From NCBI GenBank assembly GCA_001414485.1, contig LLEY01000297.1:1-46096 (forward strand): a DNA stretch of 46,096 bases, given 5' to 3'. Both the position numbers and the translations under genes were made by a program. The notes under the pieces are model-generated. The model worked only from the letters and a program-made list of their open reading frames with translations, did no database searches and was not told the DNA's origin. The DNA comes from Calycina herbarum. Taxonomy: Eukaryota; Ascomycota; Leotiomycetes; Helotiales; Pezizellaceae. Of the stretch, positions 1 through 10,554 are shown piece after piece; positions within the stretch are counted from its first letter, which is position 1, and every line of letters begins with the position of its first letter.

Positions 1-61
1 GGGGGTAATCAATCACTCACCTCCTATATCACCTCACCTCGGCTGCTTAGCGGTTTAACAT

Positions 62-325
62 TTATGAAGACAAACGTTTATCCCCCAAAATACTCTTCCA
101 CAATGGTCCCCAAATCTCCCTCTTCTCCTCCCACTTCTTTCGACGACAATCTCTGCATGCAAATCCCACATCCCTACCCGTTCGAGTCCACTTTGGGCAT
201 TGAGAGCCAGCGTTCTCACAAGGTGGATTGGAACAGGCGTGGAAATCTGTCAAGGTGTGACCACAAGCGTAGCGCTTGTCGTGCTGCGTGCAGAGCGTTT
301 GGGTATGGCTGAAATGGGTGGTCAT
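62..325 (-). CDS. small cysteine-patterned protein, function unknown
   Basis: An 87-residue protein of no recognised family. I start it at the ATG at 325, because the longer in-frame extension upstream reads like non-coding sequence and the cysteine-rich part begins just after this methionine. Cysteines lie at residues 12, 21, 31, 36, 43, 57 and 60, followed by a basic, tryptophan-containing helix-like tail. The C36-x6-C43-P...C57-x2-C60-R block occurs with identical spacing in the gene at 7425-7679, which supports real coding. No signal peptide is visible, so a cytoplasmic or nuclear zinc- or disulfide-containing protein is possible. Adjacent DNA is transposon-rich. Function cannot be stated. 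Confidence 0.6.
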   Translation of the reverse strand: MTTHFSHTQTLCTQHDKRYACGHTLTDFHACSNPPCENAGSQCPKWTRTGRDVGFACRDCRRKKWEEKREIWGPLWKSILGDKRLSS

Positions 326-1015
326 TGTGATGATTGGAAGTGTTCTGATGTTTTGAGAGGGGTAAGGTGGATGGTGAGAAGATGATTTAAGAACTGGGGT
401 ATCGCGACCACGAAGTAGGGATTTATGAAATCTGTTTAGAACAATATTTCTTTGTGGGACTACAATAGAAGTGTTAAAACTGTTTCCATTGTAATTGCTG
501 GCAGGCTTGATTGTTCGCTTGTGGCCAGACAAAGAGATTATTGTCTTTCTGCTTTTCCTAATTCTGGTTTCTAGAACAAGTCTCTGGCACACTTAACAAA
601 CCAGTGAGTTCGATAAGTATAATCTATACTTACTCTTTGAGGTGTTATTTCTCAGGGAGTAGAGTTACTGGTTTCTGACCAATCAGCACAAGTCTACAGC
701 TTTTTCAGAGGAGCAGGCCTAAACTATTTCACCGAAAATCGTACGTATCAACAAATATTAGAAGTAGAAACAGATCGAGGTAAAACGCGTAAATACTATG
801 TATAGAGAGAAGGGCCTCGTCTGATAAATTATTCAATTGTTACCACGGGTATATAAATAGAAGCTAGGCTCGACTTTTCTAAGAGCTAGTTATACTGCTT
901 ATAACTAGCTCTAGCAAGGACCGTGTAACTCGGTTAAAGCGTTATAATGCGCTAGCTCTTAGCTTTGCGTATTAATATCTAAACGTTTAAAATAAGTAAT
1001 ACCGAGGTAATAGAC
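326..1015. other. intergenic, AT-rich, no gene seen
   Basis: This is the presumed promoter side of the small gene at 62-325, then increasingly AT-rich DNA up to the MITE. A TA-rich stretch with palindrome-like words around 880-960 resembles decayed repeat DNA. I see no credible coding region. Confidence 0.5.
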
Positions 1016-1137
1016 TAACGTGGTTTATCAGCGAGTCGCGCACTTTTTTTACATACAAAAAACGTCCGTGCGTAACCGTGCACTTTCTTTATTTATTAAT
1101 ATAAAATAGTAAAATTAAAAATTTAGTTTTATTATTA

Positions 1138-2998
1138 ACGTGGTTTATCACCGAGTGGCGCATATCACCGAGTGGCGCACTTTCCCCTACTTCACTACCT
1201 ACTAACTTTAATACGCGTTTTCTCAACAACTAACCATGGAAATCCAAACCCAAGAAGCACGAATTATCCTAGCTATCGAGGCTATTCGAACATCTAAAAA
1301 ACTTAGTCGTCGCTCTACTGCAAAAATCTACAAAGTCCCTGAAACAACACTTCGACATAGAATAGCTGGCTAAACCTATCGCCTCGAAACCAAACCTAAT
1401 TGTTATAAATTAAACAACTTAGAGGAGGAGACACTTGTTCGATATATACTTGATCTAGATATAAGAGGATTTACGCCCCGACTAGCTGGTGTAGAAGATA
1501 TGGCGAATTATATCCTCGAATCGCGGAGGGGAAAACGCGTTAGCAAGCTCTAGGTACATCGATTCGTACAACGTCGACCAGAATTAAAGACGCGTTTTAA
1601 TCGCGTTTACGACTTTTAAAGAGCCTTATGCGAAGATCCAGAGCTTATTAGCGCGTGGTTTCGACTTGTGAAGAATATAAGGGCAAAATACAGTGTTTTA
1701 GACTACGACTTTTACAACTTTAACGAGACAGGGTTTATAATAGGAATTATCTGCCCAGCAATGGTTATAACTCGCGCTAATCGACGTAGTAGAGGCAAGG
1801 CAGTTTAGCCTAGTAATCGGGAATAGGCTACAGCAATTGCTTATATTAATAGCGAGGGTCGGGACGTGCCTCCGTTTTTAGTAGTTCAAGGGAAGAATCA
1901 TCTCGCGAATTAGTATACTAAGGGCGGCCTCCTACACGACTAGGTTATTAAACCTATAAGCAATAGATAGACCGATAATAAGACAGGCCTAGAATAGCTA
2001 CGACACTTCGATAAACATACTCGTGGTTACGCGAAAGGGCTATATCGAATACTAGTGTTAGATAGGTATAAGAGTTATGAATCAGCCGTATTTCAAGAGT
2101 ATTACAAAGCTAATAATATTATTACTCTTTGCCTACCTCCTCATTCCTCTTATTTAACCCAGCCACTCGACGTTAGGTGTTTTAGTATTCTTAAACGCAT
2201 GTATAGGCGTTAAATTAAGAGCTTTATTAAAGCTTATATTAACTATATCACTAAGGTCGAGTTCTTTTTAGCCTTTTACGTAGCTTATAAGTAATCAATA
2301 ACAACTTAAAACGCCTAGGCTAGATTCCGCAGAGCTGGCTTAGTACCTTTTAATCCCTAGGCTATGATATTAAAGCTTAATGTCCGATTATGAACTCCTA
2401 TACCTACTAGACCCCCCTCTGTAGCTGCTAACTCTTAGGTCTTATAGACCCCTCGTAACCTAACTGACGCCCTTTTGTAAACAACTTTAGTTAAGAATCG
2501 TATTTCACACTATTAAGGAAGCTCGCCAACCCCTATTTTCGAGACTGTAGCTATATTAGCAAAGGGTATAGAGCTATTAGCTTATGAGATGACTTTGTTA
2601 TCCGCCGAAGTCTATACCCTTCGTAAGGCAAATGAAGCACTTAGTAAGCGCTACAGGGCTAAAAAGACTCGGGTCCGTTAAGGAGGTGTACTTACTATAG
2701 AGGATGTATAGGACGTATTAGCCCAAAAGGAGGCAGAGGAACAGGCTCGACGCGACAAGCGTTCTAAGGGGGGTAGGCAAAATAAGAGGCAAACCTCTAG
2801 GCGACGGTGTAGCACTTACGGAAAGACTGGTTATAATATACGAACTTGTTAAGAGGTTATAGATGTATCTAGTTTATTAGATTCCGAGTAGTTTTAATTA
2901 ATATTATTTATTATAGTTAATTAATCTGATATTAAAGTAGTAGGGTAGAGGGAAAGTGCGCCACTCGGTGATATGCGCCACTCGGTGATAAACCACGT
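1138..2998 (+). mobile_element. Fot1/pogo-like DNA transposon (copy 1), RIP-degenerate
   Basis: A 1,861-bp element flanked by TA dinucleotides (1136-1137 and 2999-3000), as expected for Tc1/mariner-superfamily insertion. Its inverted ends read ACGTGGTTTATCACCGAG inward and hold two tandem copies of a 17-bp unit built on CCGAGTGGCGC, probably transposase-binding sites. It carries one transposase reading frame and sits inside the left arm of a MITE with related ends. C:G to T:A decay is heavy throughout. Confidence 0.9.
1236..2891 (+). pseudogene. Fot1/pogo-type transposase, inactivated by RIP-like stops
   Basis: From the ATG at 1236 to the TAG at 2889-2891 the frame is exactly 552 codons with no net frameshift, but about 22 internal stops interrupt it. 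Nearly all are TAA or TAG where CAA, CAG or TGG is expected (one TGA fits CGA), so every stop is explained by C:G to T:A transitions. Visible parts are an N-terminal psq/CENP-B-like helix-turn-helix, a DDE catalytic domain and a C-terminal CCHC-like knuckle. In the catalytic domain the first Asp is changed (NFNETGF, Asp to Asn), while the second (VLD) and third (QPLDV) remain. The copy at 16359-18014 has exactly the same length. It is certainly non-functional as it stands. Confidence 0.92.
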
Positions 2999-3279
2999 TA
3001 TATAAATAAATAGGATTTTAATTTTTAAGAGCTTATTAATTATAATTACTTAGTTATTAAGAAAACAAATAAAAAAACATAAATACAAGGGTAATTTTAA
3101 GCGAATTAGCTAATAAGCTTAGTAAGCTTTTGAAAATTAAAATCCTATTTATTTATATAATAATAAAACTTAATTTTTAATTTTACTATTTTATATTAAT
3201 AAATAAATAAAGTGCACGGTTACGCACGGACGTTTTTTGTATGTAAAAAAAGTGCGCGACTCGGTGATAAACCACGTTA

Positions 3280-4056
3280 TATAAATATATAAGATAGATA
3301 GAATAGAAGTAGTTATTATAGCTTTTAATAAATAAATAAGTCTTTAATATATATAATTTTTAGACTTTAATAGAGTAGAATATTTATATTTATTATACTT
3401 TAATACACTAATAAGTCTAGAATATTTAATTAATTATATATTTTATAAATATTATTTAGTAGTTAATAAACTAATAAGTTTAAGAGATTTAATTAATTTT
3501 ATATTTTATATTTAAATTATTTAAAAAGATATTAAGCTATAACTATTAGTATATAGTCTATATAACAGTATATAACACAGCTATTCTATATCTATAGTAT
3601 AACGTAGACTCGTAGCCGCGGTTCTACTACTTATGTTATATACTCTAAGAGTTCCCTACGAGTCGCAACGCTATAACCGAGTTACACAGCCCTTTAAAGG
3701 GCCAATAATAACTAGTATAACTAGCCCTCAGAAGGGTCAAGGCTCGGTTCTTTTTACATGCCCGTGGTGTCAATTGTTGCTAATTTGCCATCTCGGATTG
3801 GACTGCGGGGAAAGCCTCACGATCGGCCTAAGCTGACCGAACTTAGGTGTGGCAGTGAACCTGCAAGGTATGAATGGCTCAATTCATCGAGCCCACCGAA
3901 GCCCCCTCCATATGAACTGCATCTTCAGTATTTTGTGAATACTTTGATCAATGTTTCAAACACCACGAGATATTGCAAAGTTTCGTCTCCTCGAACCAAA
4001 CGCTACCCACTGGCAATCCTGGAATTTTCAGTTGCTTTGCGCAGCCATGTATCTAG
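3280..4056. other. AT-rich spacer and presumed promoter of the HeLo gene
   Basis: 3280-3620 is extremely AT-rich and probably old RIP-altered repeat DNA. From about 3640 the composition returns to normal and it is likely the promoter and 5' leader of the gene starting at 4057. Open frames here overlap the downstream start out of frame and resemble no protein I know. Confidence 0.5.
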
Positions 4057-6968
4057 ATGGCAGAGGCTGTAGGACTGGCGGTGGGTGTCGCAGCCTTGTT
4101 CTCGACATGCATTGAGGTTTTTGATGTGATTGTGTCTGCAAGAGAGTGCAGTGAGGAGTATGAACAACTGTGCGCCCTCGTAAGATCAATAGCCTCGTTG
4201 AAAATATTCCTAGACATTGTAACTGACTCCAATCGTGATTTCAGCTCGGTCTACAACGTTTGCGATTTCAAAAGTGGGGAGAGTTGGTCGGCCTTCCTTC
4301 AGGCAGAGAATTCTGCGAGCCTACGATTCCCTACAATACACACCTTGATCGTGCGGAAGTACGCCCGCACATTGAACGTGCCCTGGAAAATATTCGATTG
4401 TTACTCAGGAAGATCTCTGATATCGATTCGAAATATGGAATACAGGCAAACCCCTCTACCGAGGAAGCTGGCAGTACCTTGCGCGGAACTGCGATATTCC
4501 AAAAACCCTTCGACAGACTCAAAAATCGAATCCGAAAGAGTGGAACAGAGAGATCTACCCTAAGTGCTACCAAATGGGCCTTACATGATGGGACCAAATT
4601 TAAAGATGGCATTGTTCAGCTTACAGCATTCGTTGATGCTTTGGTGCAAGTTACGACCCTCTTGGGGCTTCTTGAAGAGCGGTATGAAGTGTTACAGCTC
4701 CATGCAGAAATCAACAGTATCACGGACGAGAGAGACTTGGAATTGTTGGTAACAGCGTCCTCGAAACATACAACAACCTCAGTCCATAGCACGGTATCAG
4801 ACACAGCCAGTCGGCGGTTGCGTTCTGTCGCATCAATGACTGATGGTGAGAAGAGAGCCCAAAGAAACAGCAATGTGACCCCATCCTCCCTTTCAACGAG
4901 GACGAGGTCAATTGTACGTTCGGTTCCGTCAGAGCGACCTCTACAAAACCAGTTTTCTACAGCTCTCGAGCCTGTGACTGAAGAAAACACGAAAGTTTTC
5001 ATAGGGGGAGACGGCTCAACGAAATACGATCGAAGGCATAACAATTCTAATAAAAGATTTAGCCACCGTCCATGCCTCGTATGTCGAGACACTCTCACTC
5101 CTTGCTTCACCTCAGACAATGCCATTGCTTGTTTCAATTGTGTCAAGTTTCAAAAACAGTGCAGTTTTGATCCAACTGGAAAGGATGAACTTATGGATCT
5201 TGAGGTGGCCAACTCTGCCGCTTTGCAAGAAATTCCACAGCAAGAGAGATTACTTAGAGAAGCAGCAAGGAGAGCAAAAAAAGAACCAAAGCCTTTGACT
5301 TTTGAGGCAGGGGATGCTGAACATGGACGTCGTTTAAATTCTATCAAAAAGACAGATCTCGAATACTGGGTCGAGAACGCCGCAGATATGGTAATGCAGG
5401 CGTATACGGGCACTTCCGCTACCAAAAGAATGTTTTACGAATTGAGAGTTATCCGTGAAGGGCATGTTCCATTCATCAGCGCAAGTCCCTTCGCAGATAA
5501 TCTCGGGAAGATTTTGGCTAGTATAGAAGGTCCACCAGAAACGCCTTATGAAGGCGGTATATTCTGGATCAAAGTTCTCGTTTGTCAGAAGTCCCCGGGC
5601 CCACCTTCAATCCATTTTCACACAAAGATATACCACCCAAATATCCATCCGACTACCGGTGCTCTCTGTGCAGATTATCAACAGAAGTGGAATCCAGCTA
5701 AGCTTCCTAAGTCGATCAAAGGCCATTTCGAAGAACCTTCAGCACTATGGTCCCAAAGGGTCTCCCCAAACATGTGGTCTCTGAGCGCACTTCTCATCGC
5801 CATATGTGGGTTACTTGCTTCTCCAAATATAACGGACCCTCTGGTTCCCGAAATTGCTCAGAAATATATCGAGGATCCGGAGGGTTATAATCTGGCAGCT
5901 AAAATATGGACAGAACGCTACGCCATCATCACTGAGAAGCCGAAGGAATGCGATATTTCTTTCCCGGAAGAATGTAACAGTCCCATGGTCGATACAAAGC
6001 TGGTACCGGAGGAAGGTTCGACGGGAAGGTGTGTCTCCCGGAATGCCAAAGACCTGGAGCAAGTTCAGAATATGCTGAGACAAAAGTATGACGAAAAGCT
6101 AGTTGGGAAGAATGTAGCTGTATTCTCTGCATTGTGCGACTCACCGAAAAACCCCGTTTCTCGACGGCCATGCGAGAAGTATTTAGCTGACACATTCGAC
6201 CCTCACGGCTCAGAAAAGCACCTCAGAAGCATCAAAGATAGCCTCACTGCGCCCGCACCAGCAAGAAACACCCCGATGGAGAAATTAGAGCAAATATATC
6301 TCTTCGGCCAAGTTTTTACCCTCGACTTCATCGGGAGAAGATTAGGTGACTGGGCAGTATGCCACTATCATCGCAACTCACCAGCCGCCAGTAAAGCAGA
6401 CGAGTTACACCAGCTAACAACGAGACTCGCCTTCAAGATACGCAGGGCCGGCCAGAAGCTTGAGTTTTTGACCACTGTCCAAGATCGTGAAATAAGTGAG
6501 CGCTTTATTGAATCCGGGAGTTGCTTGCTGGAGAGATTCAGAAACATTTTCAAAATGGTCGAAGGTCCGGTCGCAGCATTATGTACAGATATAGATATGG
6601 CTGTTGGTAGCCGCCTCGGGTTATTTTTTGCGCATGCCATTTTCGGATCGAAGAGCCATTTCGAAATCGTTGATAAGCTGTCGGTAAGCATTCAGCTTTG
6701 GCACTCCAGTTTCGACAAGAATTGTAGTGAAACAATGGAAAATGACCTCGAATACACACCTATTCTAGGTGGAAGCAGGAGTAATAATCGAGTTTTGAAA
6801 GACAAAAGAGTCTCGTTTCGGCATATTCATTTAGGTCTTTCGAAACTAAAACCTATTGATGAGGCCGCCTATTCAATGGGCGAAGATAGACAAGCTATTA
6901 GTTTTGATGGGCGGGCCAGTAGACGGGATAAAGGTAAAGGTGTCGAAAGTGTGGACTCTTCTTCGTGA
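4057..6968 (+). CDS. HeLo-like / Zn2Cys6-spaced / ubiquitin-conjugating (UBC) fusion protein
   Basis: Two exons, 4057-4179 and 4245-6968, are joined over a 65-nt intron (GTAAGA donor, CTGAC branch, TTTCAG acceptor). Splicing gives 948 residues and restores the typical HeLo stretch ending in WGELVGL. Residues 1 to about 215 resemble the HeLo (prion-inhibition and propagation) domain, a membrane-active domain in fungal cell-death proteins such as HET-S. Residues 318-347 have six cysteines at exact Zn2Cys6 spacing (x2, x6, x8, x2, x6) but lack most of the usual basic residues. Residues about 430-605 are a UBC fold: GPPETPYEGG, then HPN at 505-507, the likely catalytic Cys516 in GALCAD, then SPN and DPL motifs. 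A helical C-terminal region of unknown type follows. E2 activity and the death role are inferred from domains. The gene sits beside transposons. Confidence 0.85.
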
Positions 6969-7424
6969 CCTATAGTATGGTAAGAGAAGGAACACAGAGC
7001 CACTTCTCGAGCTTGAGATATGAGACTAAAGAATGGTACTGTTGGAACCATATTACATAAGTTACATTAATGTACTATAAATAAAACCATGCCAATGCGA
7101 ATTTAGAAAATCAGGTGATTACATTCAAGCAGATACAAGAGGAGACGAAAGACCCAGAAGGTATGAAAGTAATTAAGAGCCTTGTTTGAATCATACTGTA
7201 AAAATGGGGGAAGAGAAGTTGCTTTTATTGGCACCTTTATATGATTGGTAATCACGCGTATTGAACACTTGGTCTTTTGGGGGAATGTTTAATTTTAATT
7301 AAAAATATCTAGGGGGAAGGGCAAAGTATGTTGTTGCTCGCCTATGGCATAGCCTTATACCGACGGAATTTGTAACTCAGGACCACAAGAGCACTTCATT
7401 AGGCTTTTTTTTTAGGGAATCCCC
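6969..7424. other. intergenic, 3' side of two convergent genes
   Basis: This is a convergent spacer between the HeLo fusion gene and the small minus-strand gene. It holds A/T runs and probably both 3' untranslated regions. I see no coding signal or repeat. Confidence 0.5.
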
Positions 7425-7679
7425 TTAGTCGAAGAATCTCTCAATGCTGTCGTAGAGTTCCGAAAAGAACCTTCTCAGCTTTTTGCTACTTTTACTACGA
7501 CAGGAATCGCACTTACGTCTGTGGTATAGTGCAAGCCTCTGGAAAGCTGGGCACTGAAACCCTGGCTCCGAGCAAGACTGACCAAACTGATCTCGGCAGT
7601 GTTCGTAGGTGATTATAGGGATACGACTGCAGTTGCAAGAGAAGTACTCTTGGGTTTCTGAGCAATGATCGGAAGCCAT
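7425..7679 (-). CDS. small cysteine-patterned protein, paralogue of the gene at 62-325
   Basis: An 84-residue protein of unknown function. I use the ATG at 7679 because the upstream in-frame extension is low-complexity and the homologous part begins here. Cysteines are at residues 6, 15, 17, 28, 36, 43, 57 and 60. The last four match the other small protein in both spacing and absolute position, including Pro after C43 and Arg after C60. A basic Lys/Arg/Ser stretch follows. There is no signal peptide. The two paralogues bracket the transposon nest and the HeLo gene on the same strand, which suggests local duplication followed by insertions between them. Confidence 0.6.
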   Translation of the reverse strand: MASDHCSETQEYFSCNCSRIPIITYEHCRDQFGQSCSEPGFQCPAFQRLALYHRRKCDSCRSKSSKKLRRFFSELYDSIERFFD

Positions 7680-8079
7680 GTTGGATTTGCGTGAAAATTG
7701 TTCCTGGACAGAAGATGGAGAGAATGGGGGGTACATGAATGACAGGAAGGTCGTGTGTGGAAACTTGGTGGCTTAAGGTGTGGTTTTTTGAATTCAGAGA
7801 GGCCCCTCTGTTTCTCACCTGGAAAATAACCCCAAGAACAGTAAGCATTCTACTTTATCGATTGAAAAGCCTTAGTTCTTTGAAAAGTTTGTCCAGCAAG
7901 TAAACAAGCCCAGCGAAATTTCGCTCCCAAATTATCCCAAGATCTCGCTATTCATTATATTCAACGCCAAAACAGCAAAACCGTGCTCCACGAAGTAGAA
8001 TAACGAGGCCGCGCCAAGACCTGATTTTTGGTGTGAACGGACCAGCGGCCTTGAATTTCTACTACGTGGAGCCATGGTA
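7680..8079. other. intergenic, presumed promoter of the small minus-strand gene
   Basis: This is the upstream region of the gene at 7425-7679. Overlapping open frames look spurious. Nothing else is recognised. Confidence 0.4.
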
Positions 8080-8830
8080 GCTACTACGGCATCCTGAATG
8101 CACCAAAAAGTCGGATTGACTGAATGGCAAATAGGAAATCGCAAATCGCAAATCGCAAAGTGTCACTTTCTATAAGTATAAAATAGTTAAATTCCTTTAC
8201 CCTCGTTCTCCCTTCTCCCCCTCTCTCTTACTACCCTACACCTGTAAAGCTATCTATATCAAGACCGAATAGTCTTCTCTATAAGATAACAAGTATTACA
8301 TATATAACGTAACATCGCCTCCTCGCTCTATCGCCTCCTTACTATTACCTAGCTATCGTATCGCTTTCTTACTATTATTTCTAGATAAATAACAGAGAGT
8401 AAGAGAGAGAGAGATAGGAAGAGGGGAAGAGAGAGAGGGATTATTTACTACTTTCCTAAACTCCTCTTACCTACGTTAGGAAAAACTTTCTGCCGAAATG
8501 TTTGCTTACTAGCCTCGCCCCCTCTCCCTCTTTACACTTACTTATATATAATATATAGAAGAAGGGAAAGAGTAGTAAGAGAGAGTAAGAAGTATTATAG
8601 TACTCTTCTACCTCTTTTATAAAGGGACAGAATAAGCTTAGAGGCTTAAATAACAATTATTGAGTTCTACTAAATACTTGACTTTTGCGATTAGCGATTT
8701 GCGATTTAGTTGATTCCGACTTTTTAGTATATCCAGGACTCTCTAGTAGCCGGCCTCGTTAGTATCTACGGTATTCTAAATCTACAAAAGTCCCAAAACG
8801 ACTAAATCGCAAATAGCAAATCGCAAAATT
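8080..8830. repeat. degenerate inverted/direct repeat with AAATCGC arrays
   Basis: The segment 8080-8160 (a GGTAGCTACTACGGCATCC-like stretch, then AAAAAGTCGG and a run of AAATCGC units) recurs inverted at about 8683-8765. A third, direct-orientation version runs from about 8755 to 8828. Between them lie C/T-rich and G/A-rich tracts that partly complement each other. The arrangement suggests a decayed terminal-inverted-repeat element or a foldback structure. There is no transposase, and I cannot assign it to a family. Confidence 0.55.
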
Positions 8831-10554
8831 CAATAATTATAGCTAGAGTAGAACTAGAGAGTTTACTGAACGAGAGATGGCTTCGCCAAGTGCTGCTCCG
8901 CCACTCGGTATCGAAAATGTGGTAGAGATATCAGAGATGTATTGCCTATGGAAGGAAGTATGCAGCTGCATTGAAGCAAAGTTTGGATCGTAGGGTTGAA
9001 CGGCAGATGAAGTATGAGCTTCAACAAATGGAATTAAAATGTTCGTCTGGGGTATTACATGGCAAAATTTGGGGTTGCAGAAATGCCGGTACCGAAGAAG
9101 AATCTGGAGCAATACTGAGGGATAATTGTTGCAAGGTCAAGGAAGTGGTATCGGTATTCAATATTGTGGGGTGGAGAATTAGGTGTATATTGCTACAAGG
9201 AGGGAACTATCTATTGTGATGCCAGAAGTATAAATACCTCAACAGTGACTCATAATCTAATTAGGCATAACCTAATTAGGTCTAGTTATAAGAGTGAATA
9301 TCTAATACAACAACAATAATTCATCCTAAAGAGTGATTTGTAAGATCAACTTGATCAAGACAAATCAAACTCAGAAGTGTCGGTTTGCAGGAAGAAAACA
9401 GACGGACGCACCTATGACTCGACAATTGGCTTATCCTCGCTGGGAGGATCGACATTTTTGATGAAAGTCTGCTTGGTCTGGTTGAGAGTAGGACAAGGGT
9501 GCATCGATAAACAGGTCTCAACTGTGTTTCATTCCTCGGTATATAGTTGGGCCACGGCCCGGTGCTGAAAAACAAAGACACGCCCAGAGGTCCTTTCGAG
9601 CAATTATTGACAAGAGCATGTATTTTATCTCGAAAGCAAGCTATTTGACACTCACAATTCGACGCGAAGGTCTCGATAACCAGGCTCTAGCAGAGCACTG
9701 AAAACACCCGATGGGAGACGTACTCATCGCAACACTCCCACCTCGCCAAGTTTGGTTCGAAAAGCAACTTTTTTGACCTCTGGGAAAATAAAACAGGAAA
9801 TCAGGGCTGAAATTCAATGCCTAAATGATTGATTCTCTAGACTGCCTCAGCCGTTTTCACCCCCCGCGACTCGTTTTCGAGGACAAGAAAGCATATATAT
9901 GGAGAGGAGGGGGGCGGGTTATACTCTGGACTTAGACAGAGTCGTGCCTTCCTTCTCGCTCTCGTTGTGAGACCATGTTGAGACTAGCGTGAATTCGAGG
10001 TCGAGTAGGGAAGGTTGAGGTCACTGGTCACTGAAGGAACGATGGCATTCGGAGCTTATCCCACGTGACAGCCTCCATTTCTCCTGGTTCCAGCCACAGT
10101 TTGATAGGTAAACAGCCACTGCCCAGTCTCATGGGTTGTAGTCAATTATCAACCAAGGATATATTTTAAAACTTAGCTATAGCGAGTAGGGATAGGAAGA
10201 AAGTATCGATTTTCATGAAGAGGATTTGCTTTAGGGTCTAGCCCTATGTTGAAAAAGTTGGAAAATTTCTTGGCACTTCTTGAAGTGCCTGTGATACACG
10301 TGATACAAGGCTACAAATTGCAGGGTCAGCCACAAGGCACCCGCGATAGCAACCTAAATTGACATACAACACCAACAAATTTCAAACACTTTAATATCCG
10401 CCCAATCTCTTTCTCTCCCATCCATCTCAATAAGTAAACTTTGTACTACTTTCATCGTCATCTGGCTACCTTTTACACCGCCAATATAGGTCGCAAACAC
10501 CGGCCTCGCCACTCGAAAGTATTTCGCGCCGACAAAGGCGAGCGGCGTGACAGA
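8831..10554. other. long intergenic region and Hst2 promoter
   Basis: No convincing gene is seen. The short open frames at 8843-9581 overlap on both strands and have no domain-like content. A small palindrome built on CCTAATTAGG lies near 9256-9280. A TATA-like run lies near 9892 and a polypurine stretch follows. The last 170 bp are probably the 5' leader of the sirtuin gene. Confidence 0.45.

Larger units (their letters stand above)
1018..3277. mobile_element. MITE with long terminal inverted repeats, split by a nested transposon
   Basis: The two arms, 1018-1135 and 3001-3277, are almost perfect reverse complements over at least 120 bp. Both begin with ACGTGGTTTATCA from the outside and are flanked by TA (1016-1017 and 3278-3279). 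Joining 1016-1137 to 3001-3279 gives a non-coding element of about 400 bp whose inverted repeats continue inward past the break. It has no coding capacity. Its termini match those of the nested Fot1/pogo-like element, so that transposase family probably mobilised it. The few mismatches between arms suggest moderate age. Confidence 0.85.

Noticed and set aside
326..592. Longer 5' extension of the minus-strand gene at 62-325
   Set aside because: The extra 89 residues have no cysteine pattern and no counterpart in the paralogue, so the internal Met at 325 is preferred.
3758..4072. Open frame overlapping the start of the HeLo fusion gene
   Set aside because: It is out of frame with the HeLo start, has no recognisable composition or domain, and lies in the presumed 5' leader.
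4616..5146. 176-codon antisense open frame within the HeLo fusion gene
   Set aside because: A shadow of a strongly supported coding frame; no start context or domain of its own.
8471..8656. Short minus-strand open frame in the AAATCGC repeat region
   Set aside because: Low-complexity translation from purine/pyrimidine tracts in repeat DNA.
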